From: Leptospira meyeri
GTDB lineage: Bacteria > Spirochaetota > Leptospiria > Leptospirales > Leptospiraceae
DNA length: 64,000 nt
Direction of reading: 5' to 3'
NCBI RefSeq assembly: GCF_004368965.1
Contig: NZ_SORO01000001.1
Coordinates: forward strand, 1,892,001-1,956,000
Shown here: in pieces, positions 46,142 through 56,323 of the stretch
How the letters are laid out: the number at the start of each line of letters is the position of its first letter
Position numbering within the stretch: the stretch's first letter is position 1
Notes under the pieces: model-generated
The model's database searches: none
Told to the model about the DNA's origin: nothing
Seen by the model: only the letters and a program-made list of their open reading frames with translations
Position numbers and translations under genes: made by a program

Positions 46142-47589
46142 CTATATTTTTGGAAACTGAATCAAAACTTCAACGCCGCGAGGACTTCGATTCTGGACTT
46201 TCAATTTCCCACTATGTAAATCTACAATTTGACTAACAATGCTAAGTCCTAAACCAGAACTCTTTCGATTGTTAGTAGGACGGGGCAGGGAATAAAACTT
46301 TTCTGTGATTCGATCCAATGCAAAATCAGGAATCGAATGCCCTTCATCCATTACAGAAAAATCGATCGAATGGTCTGGTTTTTCCTCAATTCGAATGCAA
46401 ATGGTATCGTTTTTTTTTGCAAAGTCGATCGAGTTTCTGAGTAAGTTTTCGACGGTTAAATACAAATAGTTGCGATTTCCTTTCATTTCCAAAAGTTTAT
46501 TTTTGCATTCGGTAAAAATCTGAATGGACTTCCACTCTAGTTCGGATTTGAAATTGGCAATTACCTCCTGTACGAGATCATATAAAAATACCCTGTCTTC
46601 CAAGATGATTGTTTTTTTTCCTTCTAAGGAAGAAAGCTCTAACATTTGCTCAATGAGATTTTGAATTCGTTTTGCCTCTTCGTGAATATTTTTTGTCAAA
46701 CGGTCTGATTCATTCGGATGAGATTGTAAAAGCTCAACAGATGCTAAGATGGAGGATAGAGGACTTTTGATCTCATGAGTAAGGGTTTGTATATAAGATT
46801 CTATATATTTTTTACCTTCAATCTCTTCGACTAACAAATCGACTTCTTTCCCTAACTCATTCAATTCACGAATTCCTATCTTTGGAAATACAACCTTTTC
46901 CTTTTTTCGTAAAGAACTCACATACTGTGACAAACGCAAAATAGGACGGAAACTCAAATAAGCAAGCAAACTAAAAAGGATGGCAATGGCAGAAGCCACA
47001 AGTAAAGAAATACGCCAAAACTTTCTTTTAGCTTCATCAATGAATGGAATCACACCTGTTTTTGGTTTGATGACAGTAAGGACCCCGATCATTTGATTTT
47101 TGAATCGTATAGGAGAAGCCACAAACAAAGCACCTTCGCCTTCCGTATCAAGTAATTTACTAGACCTTGCTCCATACTTACCTTGAAGAGTCAAGTAAAC
47201 ATCATTAAACCTTGAATAGTCGAGACCTTCTCGATAAGATTCAGAGTCATAGACCACAATGCCATTTTTATCCGTAATATATAGCTGGATGTCTGTATTA
47301 GTTTTTAATAACGAATAAATTTTTGCTTCAAATGAACGTTTGTTTGTATTCTCAAACACGGGAGAAAACAAGGTATGAAGGGATAACTTAAAATGATTAA
47401 TGTCTTTTGGATTTTGTTCTAATCGCTCTTCGACAATAGCAGACAAAATATGAGCTGTGTCATTCAAAGATTCCTCAACCGTCTCCATGTAACGAGGCCG
47501 AATGGATTCTTCTGTTTTATCGATTAAATAATAAAAACCGATACTTAGGATAAAAAAAAACTAATGATGATGCGAATCCAAAGGTTCAT
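46142..47589 (-). CDS. creC: CreC-like sensor histidine kinase, frameshifted near its start
   Basis: The intact reading frame (46142-47488, 448 residues) lacks the normal N-terminal helix. An ATG at 47589 overlaps the creB stop as ATGA and encodes MNLWIRIIISFF, then runs into a TAA after a tract of nine Ts (47552-47560); one extra T would join it to ILSIGFYYLIDKTEESIRPR and the long frame. The kinase is otherwise complete: a periplasmic sensor region to about residue 155, a second helix, HisKA with THEIKSPLSSILASVELL, N-box NYLYLTVENLLRNSIDFAKK and G-boxes DFSVMDEGHSIPD and KSSGLGLSIVSQIV. This is slippage in a homopolymer or a sequencing error. Confidence 0.8.
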
Positions 47590-48260
47590 ATTTTTTCCTT
47601 CAATCCATACCCTTGTCCACGCCTTGTTTCAATAGGGTCAAAGTCTGGTTCTATTTCTTTGAACCTAGCACGGATGTTTTTAATCACAGTATCGACAGCG
47701 CGGTCGAAACTATCTTCTGGTTCCGTCCAAACACTGTCCATAATTTCTTCTCTTGTGAAAATTCTTCCTGGCCATTTAAAAAACAGTTCCATGGTTTTGT
47801 ATTCATAAGGAGATAAATTTAAGTTATAACCATTGAAATAAACTAACTTTTTATCCAACGAAATTCTCAGTTTTTGATCTTCTAAATTTTTTGTTTGAGT
47901 GGGAGTGGATCGTCTTAAAATTGCACGTATCCTTGCCAAAAGTTCTCTAGGACTAAATGGTTTTACAATGTAGTCATCTGCGCCAATTTCAAGCCCCAAA
48001 ACTTTATCAATCTCGGTGTTCCTAGCTGTCAAAAAAATAACGGGCGTTAAATATTCTTTTCGAATTTCTTTCAATACTTCAAATCCATTTTGATCAGGAA
48101 GTCCGATATCAAGGATGATTAAAGATATATCATTTGAAATTTTTTCAATTCCTTGTTTTCCGGTAGAGGCTAAAAAAACATTGAATCCTTCTGACTCTAA
48201 TGAAATTTGAATGGTTTCTTGAATTCCTGGTTCATCTTCAATTAAAAGTATCTTGGTCAT
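47586..48260 (-). CDS. creB: CreB-like OmpR-family response regulator
   Basis: Starting at MTKILLIEDEPGIQETIQIS gives 224 residues; the frame is open upstream to 48341, but that overlaps ggt. The receiver domain has the phospho-acceptor Asp in LIILDIGLPDQNGFEV and the conserved Lys in ADDYIVKPFSPRELLARI; the winged helix has SPYEYKTMELFFKWPGRIFT and AVDTVIKNIRARFKEI, ending TRRGQGYGLKE. Together with creC and creD it is best read as CreB. It starts 10 bp after the ggt stop and overlaps creC by 4 bp (ATGA). Confidence 0.88.
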   Translation of the reverse strand: MTKILLIEDEPGIQETIQISLESEGFNVFLASTGKQGIEKISNDISLIILDIGLPDQNGFEVLKEIRKEYLTPVIFLTARNTEIDKVLGLEIGADDYIVKPFSPRELLARIRAILRRSTPTQTKNLEDQKLRISLDKKLVYFNGYNLNLSPYEYKTMELFFKWPGRIFTREEIMDSVWTEPEDSFDRAVDTVIKNIRARFKEIEPDFDPIETRRGQGYGLKEKI

Positions 48261-48270
48261 CGAAACTAAA

Positions 48271-50133
48271 CTATTTACCTTCTGCCCAGGACTCTTCTCT
48301 TGGGTCGGCCACCCCAATGAGTTTTTTGTTTTTACTATCATTTAACACAGCACATACGGATCCTAAGTCATTATCCAAATGACCTTTTTTGTAAACCTTA
48401 TATCCTTTTTCTTTCAGCGAATCAGAAACTCTTTCATACAAAGTTTCTTCTAACTCAATTCCACCTGGACGGTAAACGTGAGGAGAAAAACTATCTGGCC
48501 AATTCACCGAACGAAATCTAGGTGCTTCCACCGCCTTTTGTGGATCCATCCCAAAAACAATTACATTCAAAAAGAATTGGATCATAGCTTGGCTTTGTAC
48601 ATCTCCCCCTGGAGTCCCAAAACTCATCCACAACTTTCCATTTTTCAAAACCATTCCTGGGTTGGGAGTGATCCTTGGTCGTTTGCCAGGGGCTAAGGCA
48701 GAAGGATGATTGGGATCTAAACGAAATTGAGTCATCCGTATACCCAGTGTTAGTCCCGTTCCAGGTACCATCGGAGATTGAGGAAAATCACTTGGGGTGA
48801 GAGAAACAGCATTGCCAGAAGCATCGATGATACTCAAATAAGTTGTGTCTTTTCCATACTTAATTTCTCCCAGAGAAACATCTTTTACTTCGTTAGGTGA
48901 CATTGGCAAAGAAACAGGTTTTTTAGAGGAAAACAACCAAGGGTTTCCACTTGGAGGAGTGGCACCAAAAGCCTCCTTCTGTAACAATTTTCGTCTCATC
49001 GTTGCATATTTTTTTGAAAGTAACCCGTCGATTGGAACATCCACAAATTTTGGATCTCCAAAATATCTTTCTCTATCTGCAACTACAAGTTCGATTGCTT
49101 GTGATACTGTATGAATGTATTCAGGAGAATTATGGCCCATCGATTTTAAGTTCACACCATCTAACAGTTGCAAAACCATCGGAACAACAGGTCCTTGGGT
49201 CCAGGTTTGGTTAGATAAAATTTGATATTCTCCATACTCTCCCAAAATTGGTTTTTCCCAACCACCTGAATAATTTGCCAAATCTTCTTTTGTAAAAAGT
49301 CCACCTTTGTCGGTATGTAAATTGACAATAGCGTCAGCAATTGGCCCTTTATAGAAATAATCCCTTACAGATTCTAACGCTTGTTTTCTGGTGTTTCCTT
49401 TTTTGAGAGATTTTTTTTCTTCATCTGCCATGGACTTCCAAGTTTTTGCAAGGTCCAATCGTTTAGTTAACTCTCCTTCTCGAATTCCATACCACCATTT
49501 TTTTTCAAGATACACTTCGGAATTATAAGGCATAAGGATTGTAAAACCCAATCTTTTGTATAATGGTAAATCTAAGTTTTTAACGAGAATTCGGTTGGCA
49601 GGGAATCCTTCTTCCGCAACGACAATTGCCGGTTTTACTAACTCAGAAAAAGATTTTGATCCATGATCTTGTAACAGTCTTACGATGACATCTGGAGAGG
49701 CTGGCAACAACTGAGCCAAGATAGAATTTTTTGGCATCACGTCATAACCATTTTCTTTAAACCATTTGATGTTGGCCTTTTGGGGAGCCGTACCAGCTCC
49801 AATATAACTTTTGACTTGTCCAAATTTTTGATCATACACCAAGGTAGGAGCAACGGATGGAAAACTGGCCGCTTCACCATTTGTTACATTTAACACAAGC
49901 AATGCGGCTACTGCCGCATCAACGGCATTCCCACCATCCTCCAAAACTTTGATGGCGGCTTTGGTTGCCAATGGGTTTCCAGTCGAAACCATATATTTTT
50001 TACCAACTACTGCATCTCGCAAACTTCCTTGTGGATCAACATAGGACGGAACAATGGGTCGGCGACTTCCTAAACATTGAAAGAAAAAAAGAAAACAAAA
50101 TAGATACAAAAATATTTTAATGAACCGGAACAT
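48271..50133 (-). CDS. ggt: Gamma-glutamyltransferase, lipoprotein form
   Basis: I place the start at MFRFIKIFLYLFCFLFFFQC (620 residues), whose Cys-20 is a lipobox; the frame is open 11 codons upstream. Motifs run in order: VSTGNPLATKAAIKVLEDGG and NAVDAAVAALLVLNV near residue 50, FPANRILVKN, then the autocatalytic Thr at the start of the small subunit in GKDTTYLSIIDASGNAVSLT near 416, FPQSPMVPGTGLTLGI and SFGTPGGDVQSQAMIQFFLN. The enzyme cleaves gamma-glutamyl bonds, as in glutathione, outside the cytoplasm. It heads the ggt-creB-creC-creD unit, an unusual pairing. Confidence 0.92.
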   Translation of the reverse strand: MFRFIKIFLYLFCFLFFFQCLGSRRPIVPSYVDPQGSLRDAVVGKKYMVSTGNPLATKAAIKVLEDGGNAVDAAVAALLVLNVTNGEAASFPSVAPTLVYDQKFGQVKSYIGAGTAPQKANIKWFKENGYDVMPKNSILAQLLPASPDVIVRLLQDHGSKSFSELVKPAIVVAEEGFPANRILVKNLDLPLYKRLGFTILMPYNSEVYLEKKWWYGIREGELTKRLDLAKTWKSMADEEKKSLKKGNTRKQALESVRDYFYKGPIADAIVNLHTDKGGLFTKEDLANYSGGWEKPILGEYGEYQILSNQTWTQGPVVPMVLQLLDGVNLKSMGHNSPEYIHTVSQAIELVVADRERYFGDPKFVDVPIDGLLSKKYATMRRKLLQKEAFGATPPSGNPWLFSSKKPVSLPMSPNEVKDVSLGEIKYGKDTTYLSIIDASGNAVSLTPSDFPQSPMVPGTGLTLGIRMTQFRLDPNHPSALAPGKRPRITPNPGMVLKNGKLWMSFGTPGGDVQSQAMIQFFLNVIVFGMDPQKAVEAPRFRSVNWPDSFSPHVYRPGGIELEETLYERVSDSLKEKGYKVYKKGHLDNDLGSVCAVLNDSKNKKLIGVADPREESWAEGK

Positions 50134-50197
50134 GAAACCCTCAACAAACCAATTTGTAAAAAACAATTACAAATTTTTATTCTCTGTCGAACCATTT

Positions 50198-52192
50198 TTA
50201 TAACTTAAACCGATCGGTAATCCCTTTTAAAATCTCTGCAGTGGATGCTAAATTTTGTGCAGAGGAAGACATTTCCTCTGATCCAGAAGCTGTACTTAAC
50301 GTGTGTTCGTTGATCTGGATGATCACTTCAGAGATTTCTCTCACTGCTCTTTTCTGTTCGTTCGTGGAGAGTTTGATTGTCTCCGCATCTTGCCCCATTT
50401 GTTCAGCACCTTCATCTACTTCTCGTTTGATGGATTCTTGTGCGGATGTGACTGAATACAGTTTGTTCATTGCTTCACTCACTGTTTCCACATTTTGAAT
50501 GATATTATGTAACATGGCTGCCGAAGAACGAATGGCATTAGCACCCGAGTCCAATTCCCGATTGTTTTTTGTAATCATGTTTCCAATGGATTTAATGGAT
50601 GAAGCTGTTTTTTCGGAAAGTTTTGAAATTTCATCGGCAACGACAGCAAATCCCCTTCCGGCCTCACCTGCTCTTGCTGCTTCAATGGCAGCATTCAATG
50701 CTAAGAGTTGTGTTTGGTCTGAAATCTCATTAATGATCTGAATGATGGCCGTCATCTCTCCAGAAGAATGGAGGATGTTTTCAATCATTTGGCTCATCCC
50801 TTGGATGGACTCTTCTCCTTTTTTGGCCTGATCAGAAATCGATTCAGCTAGTTTTAAAGTGCTTTCAATTTCAGAACCAATTTTACGGATACTTTCCGAC
50901 AATTCGCGAATTTTAGAATGGAAGTTTGCAAAATTTCCAAACTGTCTTTCGGTAGAGGCAGCGATATAATCCATACCAGCAGACATCTCTTCAATCGTTG
51001 CAGACATTTCTTCTGAAGATGCGGCTGTTGACTGCGCTCCTGTTGCAAAATTATTTGAAGAAGAAGTAAGTTGTTCTGATGCGGAAGCCAATTCCATCGT
51101 TATCCTTTGGATTTCTTCAAATGATTTTCTTAAACTTGCAATGAAAGTATTAAGCCCTTGGCCCATCCGCCCAATTTCATCATCATATACAACTTTAATG
51201 GAAGAAGTTAAATCTCCCTCCGACATGGATTTGAATATATGACTTACATCTTCCAGTGGGTTCAAACGTTTGCTAAGCAATACATACAAAAGCCAAATAG
51301 ACACCAAAGCAATGAAAATAGAAGAAATCACTATGGTGATCATTAAATCAAATAGAGCTTCTTTGATTTCTTCTTTTGGTTGGATGGCAAGTATAGTCAC
51401 TCCCCACTCTTTTAATGGATAACTGACAGCAATATGTGCTTTTTCTAAATAATCAAATTCAAGTACTTCACCCGTTTTCAAAGCTAACATACGTGCGCCT
51501 GATTCATCTTTTGACAAATCATACTTTAATATCTGAGATTTATCCTTCAAAGCAATTAAGAGCCCTCCCGTTGTGGAAACTACCACATAACCATCACGAC
51601 CAATTTTAATTTTATTAATTACTAAATCCGTTAGATCGGTTAATGAAAGTGCAATTCCTGAATTTCCAATTAACTTTCCATTATCATACACCGGGTACGT
51701 AATTGTTGAGACTGGATTGTTTGTTAGGGGATTTAAAAGCGGTTTCCCAATGAAATATCTTTTTTCTTTACCAGCTTTGAGTTCGTCAGGATCCATATCC
51801 TCAGGTTTCATTTTCCATCCGATTGCTTGGCCAGTAGCATCAGTTACGACACGAGGATCATTATCATAAGTGTGAGTATAAATATTTTCGTAAACTTTGT
51901 AGAGGTCGGTAAGCTCTTTGTAATATGATTGTGCAAGAGGTTTTCCCGTTTTGATAGACGCTATCGTTCTTTGGTCATTCGCAACAGTCTTAATCACATT
52001 GACGTGACTTTGAAAAAAATCATTGATGGATTGGCCAACAATGGCAACAGTCCCTTGCATTTGTCCGATATAAGCCTCTTGAATTTTTTTCTGCCCGAAG
52101 TAATAGGCAACAGTTCCAACCAGACAACTGATGATGAAAAGTATGGAAGCACCACTTAAGAGTAAAATGAATTTAATAGAATTGCGTTGCAT
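50198..52192 (-). CDS. Methyl-accepting chemotaxis protein with dCache sensor
   Basis: The 664-residue receptor has an N-terminal helix ([20 protein letters not shown]), a periplasmic dCache_1 domain (about residues 38-275, including [20 protein letters not shown] and [20 protein letters not shown]), a second helix near 285, a HAMP segment, and the signalling coiled coil with tip [37 protein letters not shown]. dCache receptors bind small solutes such as amino acids; no ligand can be named. It ends 31 bp from the start of ggt on the same strand. Confidence 0.94.
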   Translation of the reverse strand: MQRNSIKFILLLSGASILFIISCLVGTVAYYFGQKKIQEAYIGQMQGTVAIVGQSINDFFQSHVNVIKTVANDQRTIASIKTGKPLAQSYYKELTDLYKVYENIYTHTYDNDPRVVTDATGQAIGWKMKPEDMDPDELKAGKEKRYFIGKPLLNPLTNNPVSTITYPVYDNGKLIGNSGIALSLTDLTDLVINKIKIGRDGYVVVSTTGGLLIALKDKSQILKYDLSKDESGARMLALKTGEVLEFDYLEKAHIAVSYPLKEWGVTILAIQPKEEIKEALFDLMITIVISSIFIALVSIWLLYVLLSKRLNPLEDVSHIFKSMSEGDLTSSIKVVYDDEIGRMGQGLNTFIASLRKSFEEIQRITMELASASEQLTSSSNNFATGAQSTAASSEEMSATIEEMSAGMDYIAASTERQFGNFANFHSKIRELSESIRKIGSEIESTLKLAESISDQAKKGEESIQGMSQMIENILHSSGEMTAIIQIINEISDQTQLLALNAAIEAARAGEAGRGFAVVADEISKLSEKTASSIKSIGNMITKNNRELDSGANAIRSSAAMLHNIIQNVETVSEAMNKLYSVTSAQESIKREVDEGAEQMGQDAETIKLSTNEQKRAVREISEVIIQINEHTLSTASGSEEMSSSAQNLASTAEILKGITDRFKL

Positions 52193-52373
52193 AAAAATTC
52201 CTCGATATTTGTATTGAACATGGTTAAGAATATCAAATTATTCTGAATGAACTCAATCCCAGGCTTTTGGTACAGAGTTTGAAATCGTTGATTTTTGGCA
52301 ATCTACCTAGAACGATTCTAACGAAAAAACCTTTTTTTAAGATCTAGGGATTACTCCTCAAAGTCCAAAGAAT

Positions 52374-52832
52374 ATGGAAAATGAAATTTATACAAATTGG
52401 GAACAGGATTCAGCACTTGTGACTACAAGAATCACAGGAGCAATCACTGAAGACGAAGTTTCCCAATGGAAACAAAGTTTAGAGAAAACCTTCTCTACAA
52501 TTCCAGCAGGTACAAAATTTAAAATCTTTGTCAACCTTCATGGACTCAATCCTTCTTCAGTCTCTGCGCACAAAGCCTACCGGGACATCATCCCACTTCT
52601 CTTAAGCAAATACAATTGGCGGATTGGATATTTAGATTTATTCGAAGAAGCAAAAGATTTAAAACTAACATCTGAAAACGGAATGGAGTGCCTAGCCGCT
52701 GTTCATTGCCATCATGATAGTTATAAAATCAATGAATATGAACGCAGATTCGGAAGGACATCAGAACATTTTTATGATGATCCAGAAAAATCGGAAAAAT
52801 GGATCCGTAGTTATCCGGTGTCTACACTTTAA
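52374..52832 (+). CDS. Conserved hypothetical protein, possibly SpoIIAA/STAS-like
   Basis: The 152-residue protein has no signal or membrane segment. Its N-terminal part shows alternating strands and helices (SALVTTRITGAITEDEVSQW, then FKIFVNLHGLNPSS, then a helix HKAYRDIIPLLLSK and a strand WRIGYLDLFEE) like the SpoIIAA-like fold, but I cannot confirm the family. The C-terminal HCHHDSYKINEYERRFGRTS is rich in histidine. The gene is alone and followed by a strong hairpin. Its function is unknown. Confidence 0.6.
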   Translation: MENEIYTNWEQDSALVTTRITGAITEDEVSQWKQSLEKTFSTIPAGTKFKIFVNLHGLNPSSVSAHKAYRDIIPLLLSKYNWRIGYLDLFEEAKDLKLTSENGMECLAAVHCHHDSYKINEYERRFGRTSEHFYDDPEKSEKWIRSYPVSTL

Positions 52833-52846
52833 CTTATAAAAAGGTA

Positions 52847-52892
52847 ATACAAAGATCCATCCTATTCCATTGTGAAATGGATCTTTGTATTT
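52847..52892 (+). terminator. Long perfect hairpin after 52374-52832
   Basis: AATACAAAGATCCAT (52847-52861) and ATGGATCTTTGTATT (52878-52892) form a 15-bp perfect stem with a 16-nt loop, 15 bp after the stop codon. The T content at its 3' arm is only modest, so it may also be an mRNA-stabilising hairpin. Confidence 0.7.
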
Positions 52893-52968
52893 AGAAAAGA
52901 ATCTTGTTCTCTAAATGGAAAACTACAATCCTAATTGACATTTCATTTAATAAATTACAATCACTGGA

Positions 52969-53397
52969 ATGAAAAAACAAATTATCATTTTTTTATTATT
53001 CTTAATCGTAACTTCTTTGATTGCAAATCCAGAATCCAAGGCGAAAGCACTTTGCGATTGTCTAAAAAATGGAAAAACATCACAAAACGAATCAAATAAA
53101 AAGGAATGTTTGACCCTTAGAGAAACGCATGTTTCAACCCTAAAAAAAGGATCCAAATCTTATGACTTGTATCTATCTTACATACAGAAGTGCGAACAAG
53201 AATTAGCTGGATCAAAAGAAATTAATACAAATCTTACAACAAAAGAAAAAGTATCGGCTGTTTGTGATTGTTTTCAAAAAGAAGGAAAACAAAACAGGAT
53301 GAGTTGCTTCAAACTCCAAAGTGATTATGGAAAATCAATTATAGATCCAGAAGAGAAAAAAGAATTTAATCTCTCTTCCGGAAGTTGTGATAAATAA
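52969..53397 (+). CDS. Secreted cysteine-containing protein with two repeats
   Basis: The 142-residue product has a cleavable signal (MKKQIIIFLLFLIVTSLIANP) and two similar units: ALCDCLKNGKTSQ-12-ECLTLRETH with a further C, and AVCDCFQKEGKQNRMSCFKL with a further C near the end. The shared CDC-x(10-20)-C-x(15-30)-C spacing suggests a small disulfide-bonded periplasmic domain duplicated in tandem. I do not recognise the family. It converges with the DUF4349 lipoprotein gene. Confidence 0.7.
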   Translation: MKKQIIIFLLFLIVTSLIANPESKAKALCDCLKNGKTSQNESNKKECLTLRETHVSTLKKGSKSYDLYLSYIQKCEQELAGSKEINTNLTTKEKVSAVCDCFQKEGKQNRMSCFKLQSDYGKSIIDPEEKKEFNLSSGSCDK

Positions 53398-53441
53398 TCT
53401 AAAGTAACTATTAATAAATTAAATGATTTACAAAGCCATTT

Positions 53442-54305
53442 TTACTTCTGGAACTTTTTGTAAATTTTTTTTATGGGAAAATAGATAACCACTGCCACCA
53501 AAAGAAAGGGAATCATCCAAATCAAATAGTAGGTTAATTCTAAAAATACGTTCAAAATCCCAACAAAAGCATTTCTATATGTAGGAACTTGAATTTTATC
53601 TGGAGGAATCGGACTCGAAAAATTGATGCTCAACGTGGCCCATTTAACTTTGTCCTTTATTTTCCAAATTTCGTGTTCTGCATGATCCAAATTGTTTTCA
53701 CTATCCGTTAGAGCTTCCTCAATCGCCTGCCAATTTTTTGAATTAGCTGAAGTTTGATTGTTTGCACTCGTTCGTCGTGTTAAACGAATTTTTTCACGGT
53801 TTGATTTTACTTTTTGCCAAACCATTCCTTCTGTATGGTCCACAGTTGCTATATCTTCACTGAGTAACACTCCATACGTATCTAATTCAATCAAAGCCTC
53901 ATATAATTTTTCAGACCTTATATGAATTCGTAAACTCATATAAGGTGCGTCCGTATTGACAGCGGAACTACTTTCAATATAACCGTACTTTGTAATGAAA
54001 CCAAGAATATCTTTCCTAGTTTTAATCAAATCATGAGTTTGGTAACTTAATTGAACTTGGTATTCGAGTAATCGCTCTGAGGTGTTTTGGATGGGAACAA
54101 ATACCTGTCCGAGTTGGTTTTCAACTGACGGTGGTTCTACGGCTTCTTGCGAACCTGAAGAACCAGGAGCCATTTTTTTCTCCATCGGCATGTCAATAGA
54201 ACGCATTTCTTCCGCTGGTGCAGAAGTTTCCCCGTTAGATTCCTTGCCACACTGTAAAAGAAAGGCAAAAGAAATGAAGATCATCAATTTAATCAATTTT
54301 TTCAC
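53442..54305 (-). CDS. DUF4349 lipoprotein
   Basis: The 287-residue product has a signal ending FLLQC. After a low-complexity linker (about residues 25-65) comes the DUF4349 domain: LLEYQVQLSYQTHDLIKTRK near residue 82, GFITKYGYIESSSA, MSLRIHIRSEKLYEALIELD near 122 and the helical RLTRRTSANNQ region, WKIKDKVKWATLSINFS, followed by a C-terminal membrane helix (YLIWMIPFLLVAVVIYFPI). Proteins of this family are anchored envelope proteins of unknown role, often with a coiled-coil. The domain order matches the family well. Confidence 0.85.
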   Translation of the reverse strand: MKKLIKLMIFISFAFLLQCGKESNGETSAPAEEMRSIDMPMEKKMAPGSSGSQEAVEPPSVENQLGQVFVPIQNTSERLLEYQVQLSYQTHDLIKTRKDILGFITKYGYIESSSAVNTDAPYMSLRIHIRSEKLYEALIELDTYGVLLSEDIATVDHTEGMVWQKVKSNREKIRLTRRTSANNQTSANSKNWQAIEEALTDSENNLDHAEHEIWKIKDKVKWATLSINFSSPIPPDKIQVPTYRNAFVGILNVFLELTYYLIWMIPFLLVAVVIYFPIKKIYKKFQK

Positions 54306-54393
54306 GAAAGACCCTACTTGTTTCTATTTACACTTAACAGTTCTCACCGAAAAGTTTCTCAAGTTTTAGGGCCAGTCCAACACCAAAAAATCC

Positions 54394-55638
54394 TTATATT
54401 TTTTTGCTTAAAAACGACTTCGAAGGAATGGCAAAAGGAACTTCCAACTCCACTGTTCCCATCCCACCGCTAATCACTTCTACTGGATTTTGTTTATAAA
54501 AAATTTGGTCTACTGTGAAGGTTGTAGGGTTAGAATCAATGGCAGTGATGACTTCCATCAAATCGCCTTTTTGGATTTTATTTTTAACTTCAATCACTAT
54601 GCGTTTTGTATCCGGTTTATATTCTTTTACTAAACCTGCATACTTTTGGCTCATTTGCAAACTAGTACCAAATTCATTGTTTTGAAAGTCCCTTTCCTCT
54701 TCAGGAATTTTGTCTTCCATCCCACGACTTAAAAAACCAGAAAAATATTTCCGAGAAGAAACTTTATCCAATTCTTCTAACCACTTTCGATCAAAACCTT
54801 CTCCTCGTGCAATGTTATCTAATGTATTCCTGTAACTACGAGCCACCATTCCTACATAATAATCATTTTTTGTCCGACCTTCTACTTTCAAAGAATCAAC
54901 ACCAGCATCACATAACTCTTGTAAAAATTCAATCGCACGTAAGTCTTTCGAATTCATTAAAAAAGTTCCTTCTTCATCAGTAATGAGTTCCATAGGTTCA
55001 TCGTTCTGTTTGGGATTTGTGACAAACACTTTATACAAATCACGACATGCATTGTTACAAGAACCTTGATTGGCATCTCGTTTTTTAAAATAATTACTCA
55101 TAAAACAACGACCACTATGAGCAATACAAATCGACCCATGAACAAAAACTTCGATTTCCATATCAGGAACTTGGTTTTTAATTTCAGCAATTTCAGAAAT
55201 AGAAACTTCACGTGAAAGTATCACACGAGTGGCGCCAAACTTTTTCCAAAATTTAACAGCCGCATAATTCATCGTGTTAGTTTGAACCGATATATGAATG
55301 TCAATTTCGGGATGAGATTCTTTTGTGATGAGAATTAGTCCTGGATCTGCCATGATCAAAGCATCTGGTTTTAAAACTGCCATTTGATCTAAATACTTAG
55401 GATAAGAAGGCAGTTTTGAATTCCTTGGAATGTTATTGACTGTAAAATAAATTTTTTTACCAAGTTGCCTTGCGAGTGCGACTCCCTTTTCCAAATTTTC
55501 CATCGTAAAATCATTTTCTCTGGCTCGCAGCGAAAACCGAGGCACTCCGCAATAAGCGGCATCCGCACCATAAAGATAAGCAATTTCTAATTTTTCTAAA
55601 TTTCCTGCAGGTAGTAATAATTCTGGAATTTTTCTCAT
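54394..55638 (-). CDS. U32 peptidase-family protein (TrhP/YegQ-like)
   Basis: The 414-residue protein begins MRKIPELLLPAGNLEKLEIA and has YGADAAYCGVPRFSLRARE near residue 24, VNNIPRNSKL, an internal HGSICIAHSGRCFMSNYFKK near 169 with RDANQGSCNNACR (the U32 signature with conserved cysteines) and SLKVEGRTKNDYYVGMVAR near 250. The C-terminal part (YAGLVKEYKPDTKRIVIEV) matches the extended family. E. coli TrhP makes 5-hydroxyuridine in tRNA at position 34 with prephenate; other U32 proteins act in ubiquinone synthesis or rRNA hydroxylation. I lean to tRNA hydroxylation because of length and motif set, but the assignment within the family is not settled. Confidence 0.82.
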   Translation of the reverse strand: MRKIPELLLPAGNLEKLEIAYLYGADAAYCGVPRFSLRARENDFTMENLEKGVALARQLGKKIYFTVNNIPRNSKLPSYPKYLDQMAVLKPDALIMADPGLILITKESHPEIDIHISVQTNTMNYAAVKFWKKFGATRVILSREVSISEIAEIKNQVPDMEIEVFVHGSICIAHSGRCFMSNYFKKRDANQGSCNNACRDLYKVFVTNPKQNDEPMELITDEEGTFLMNSKDLRAIEFLQELCDAGVDSLKVEGRTKNDYYVGMVARSYRNTLDNIARGEGFDRKWLEELDKVSSRKYFSGFLSRGMEDKIPEEERDFQNNEFGTSLQMSQKYAGLVKEYKPDTKRIVIEVKNKIQKGDLMEVITAIDSNPTTFTVDQIFYKQNPVEVISGGMGTVELEVPFAIPSKSFLSKKI

Positions 55639-55774
55639 CTGGGACTCACTCTAAATCCATCCCAAAAGAATCCTCATTTCTCAAAAGGAAAAATATATAG
55701 AAAGAATTTTAGATTGTTTCTAAAATCAAAAAAGGAAACGACAAATAGATCCATATTTTTAATTTTAAGTTATC

Positions 55775-56275
55775 ATGTTCCTTTACTTTTTCTTTTTAAT
55801 CTTTCATGTTCTCTCAGCAATGATTTGGGTAGGAGGAATGATTTTTTATGTGATCGTTTTTATTCCTGTCATTCGGAACCCAGAACTAAAAGAACAAAAA
55901 CTTAGATTACTACAACTCACAGCGATTCAATTTCGAAATATTTCTTATTATTTATTTTCTATATTTATTATTTCAGGAATAGGAATTTTATATTTAAAAG
56001 GTTTTTTTCAAAATGGACTGAATTGGGAACTATGGACATCTAACATTGGATTTATGTTTATGACTAAAATTGGTTTGTTCACAGTTTTATTTTTATCTTC
56101 TTTGTATCACGATTTTGTCACCGGACCTAAAACTTTTACTTATCTCACATCCGATCCCGTACGTTTTGAACGGTATAGAAAAACTTCTTCTTTTTTTGGA
56201 AGGTTTAACCTACTTGTTTCTGTAACCATTGCCATTTTTGGTATTTTTGTTTCCCGTGGGTTCTCCATTTTCTAG
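55775..56275 (+). CDS. CopD-family-like membrane protein
   Basis: The 166-residue protein has four membrane helices. The first contains FHVLSAMIWVGGMIFYVIVF, typical of CopD/DUF2269-type proteins; SIFIISGIGILYLKG and MTKIGLFTVLFLSSLYHDFVTGP follow, and the last is LLVSVTIAIFGIFVSRG. The histidines of the FHVL and LYHDF motifs could bind copper or haem. Copper handling would suit the copper-dependent NosZ encoded further on, but this is only an inference. It begins a rightward run of genes to 59063. Confidence 0.7.
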   Translation: MFLYFFFLIFHVLSAMIWVGGMIFYVIVFIPVIRNPELKEQKLRLLQLTAIQFRNISYYLFSIFIISGIGILYLKGFFQNGLNWELWTSNIGFMFMTKIGLFTVLFLSSLYHDFVTGPKTFTYLTSDPVRFERYRKTSSFFGRFNLLVSVTIAIFGIFVSRGFSIF

Positions 56276-56323
56276 TCGTTAATTCCCCTTGACACTTGCG
56301 ACTCCCTCTTTTTCTTGAAATAA

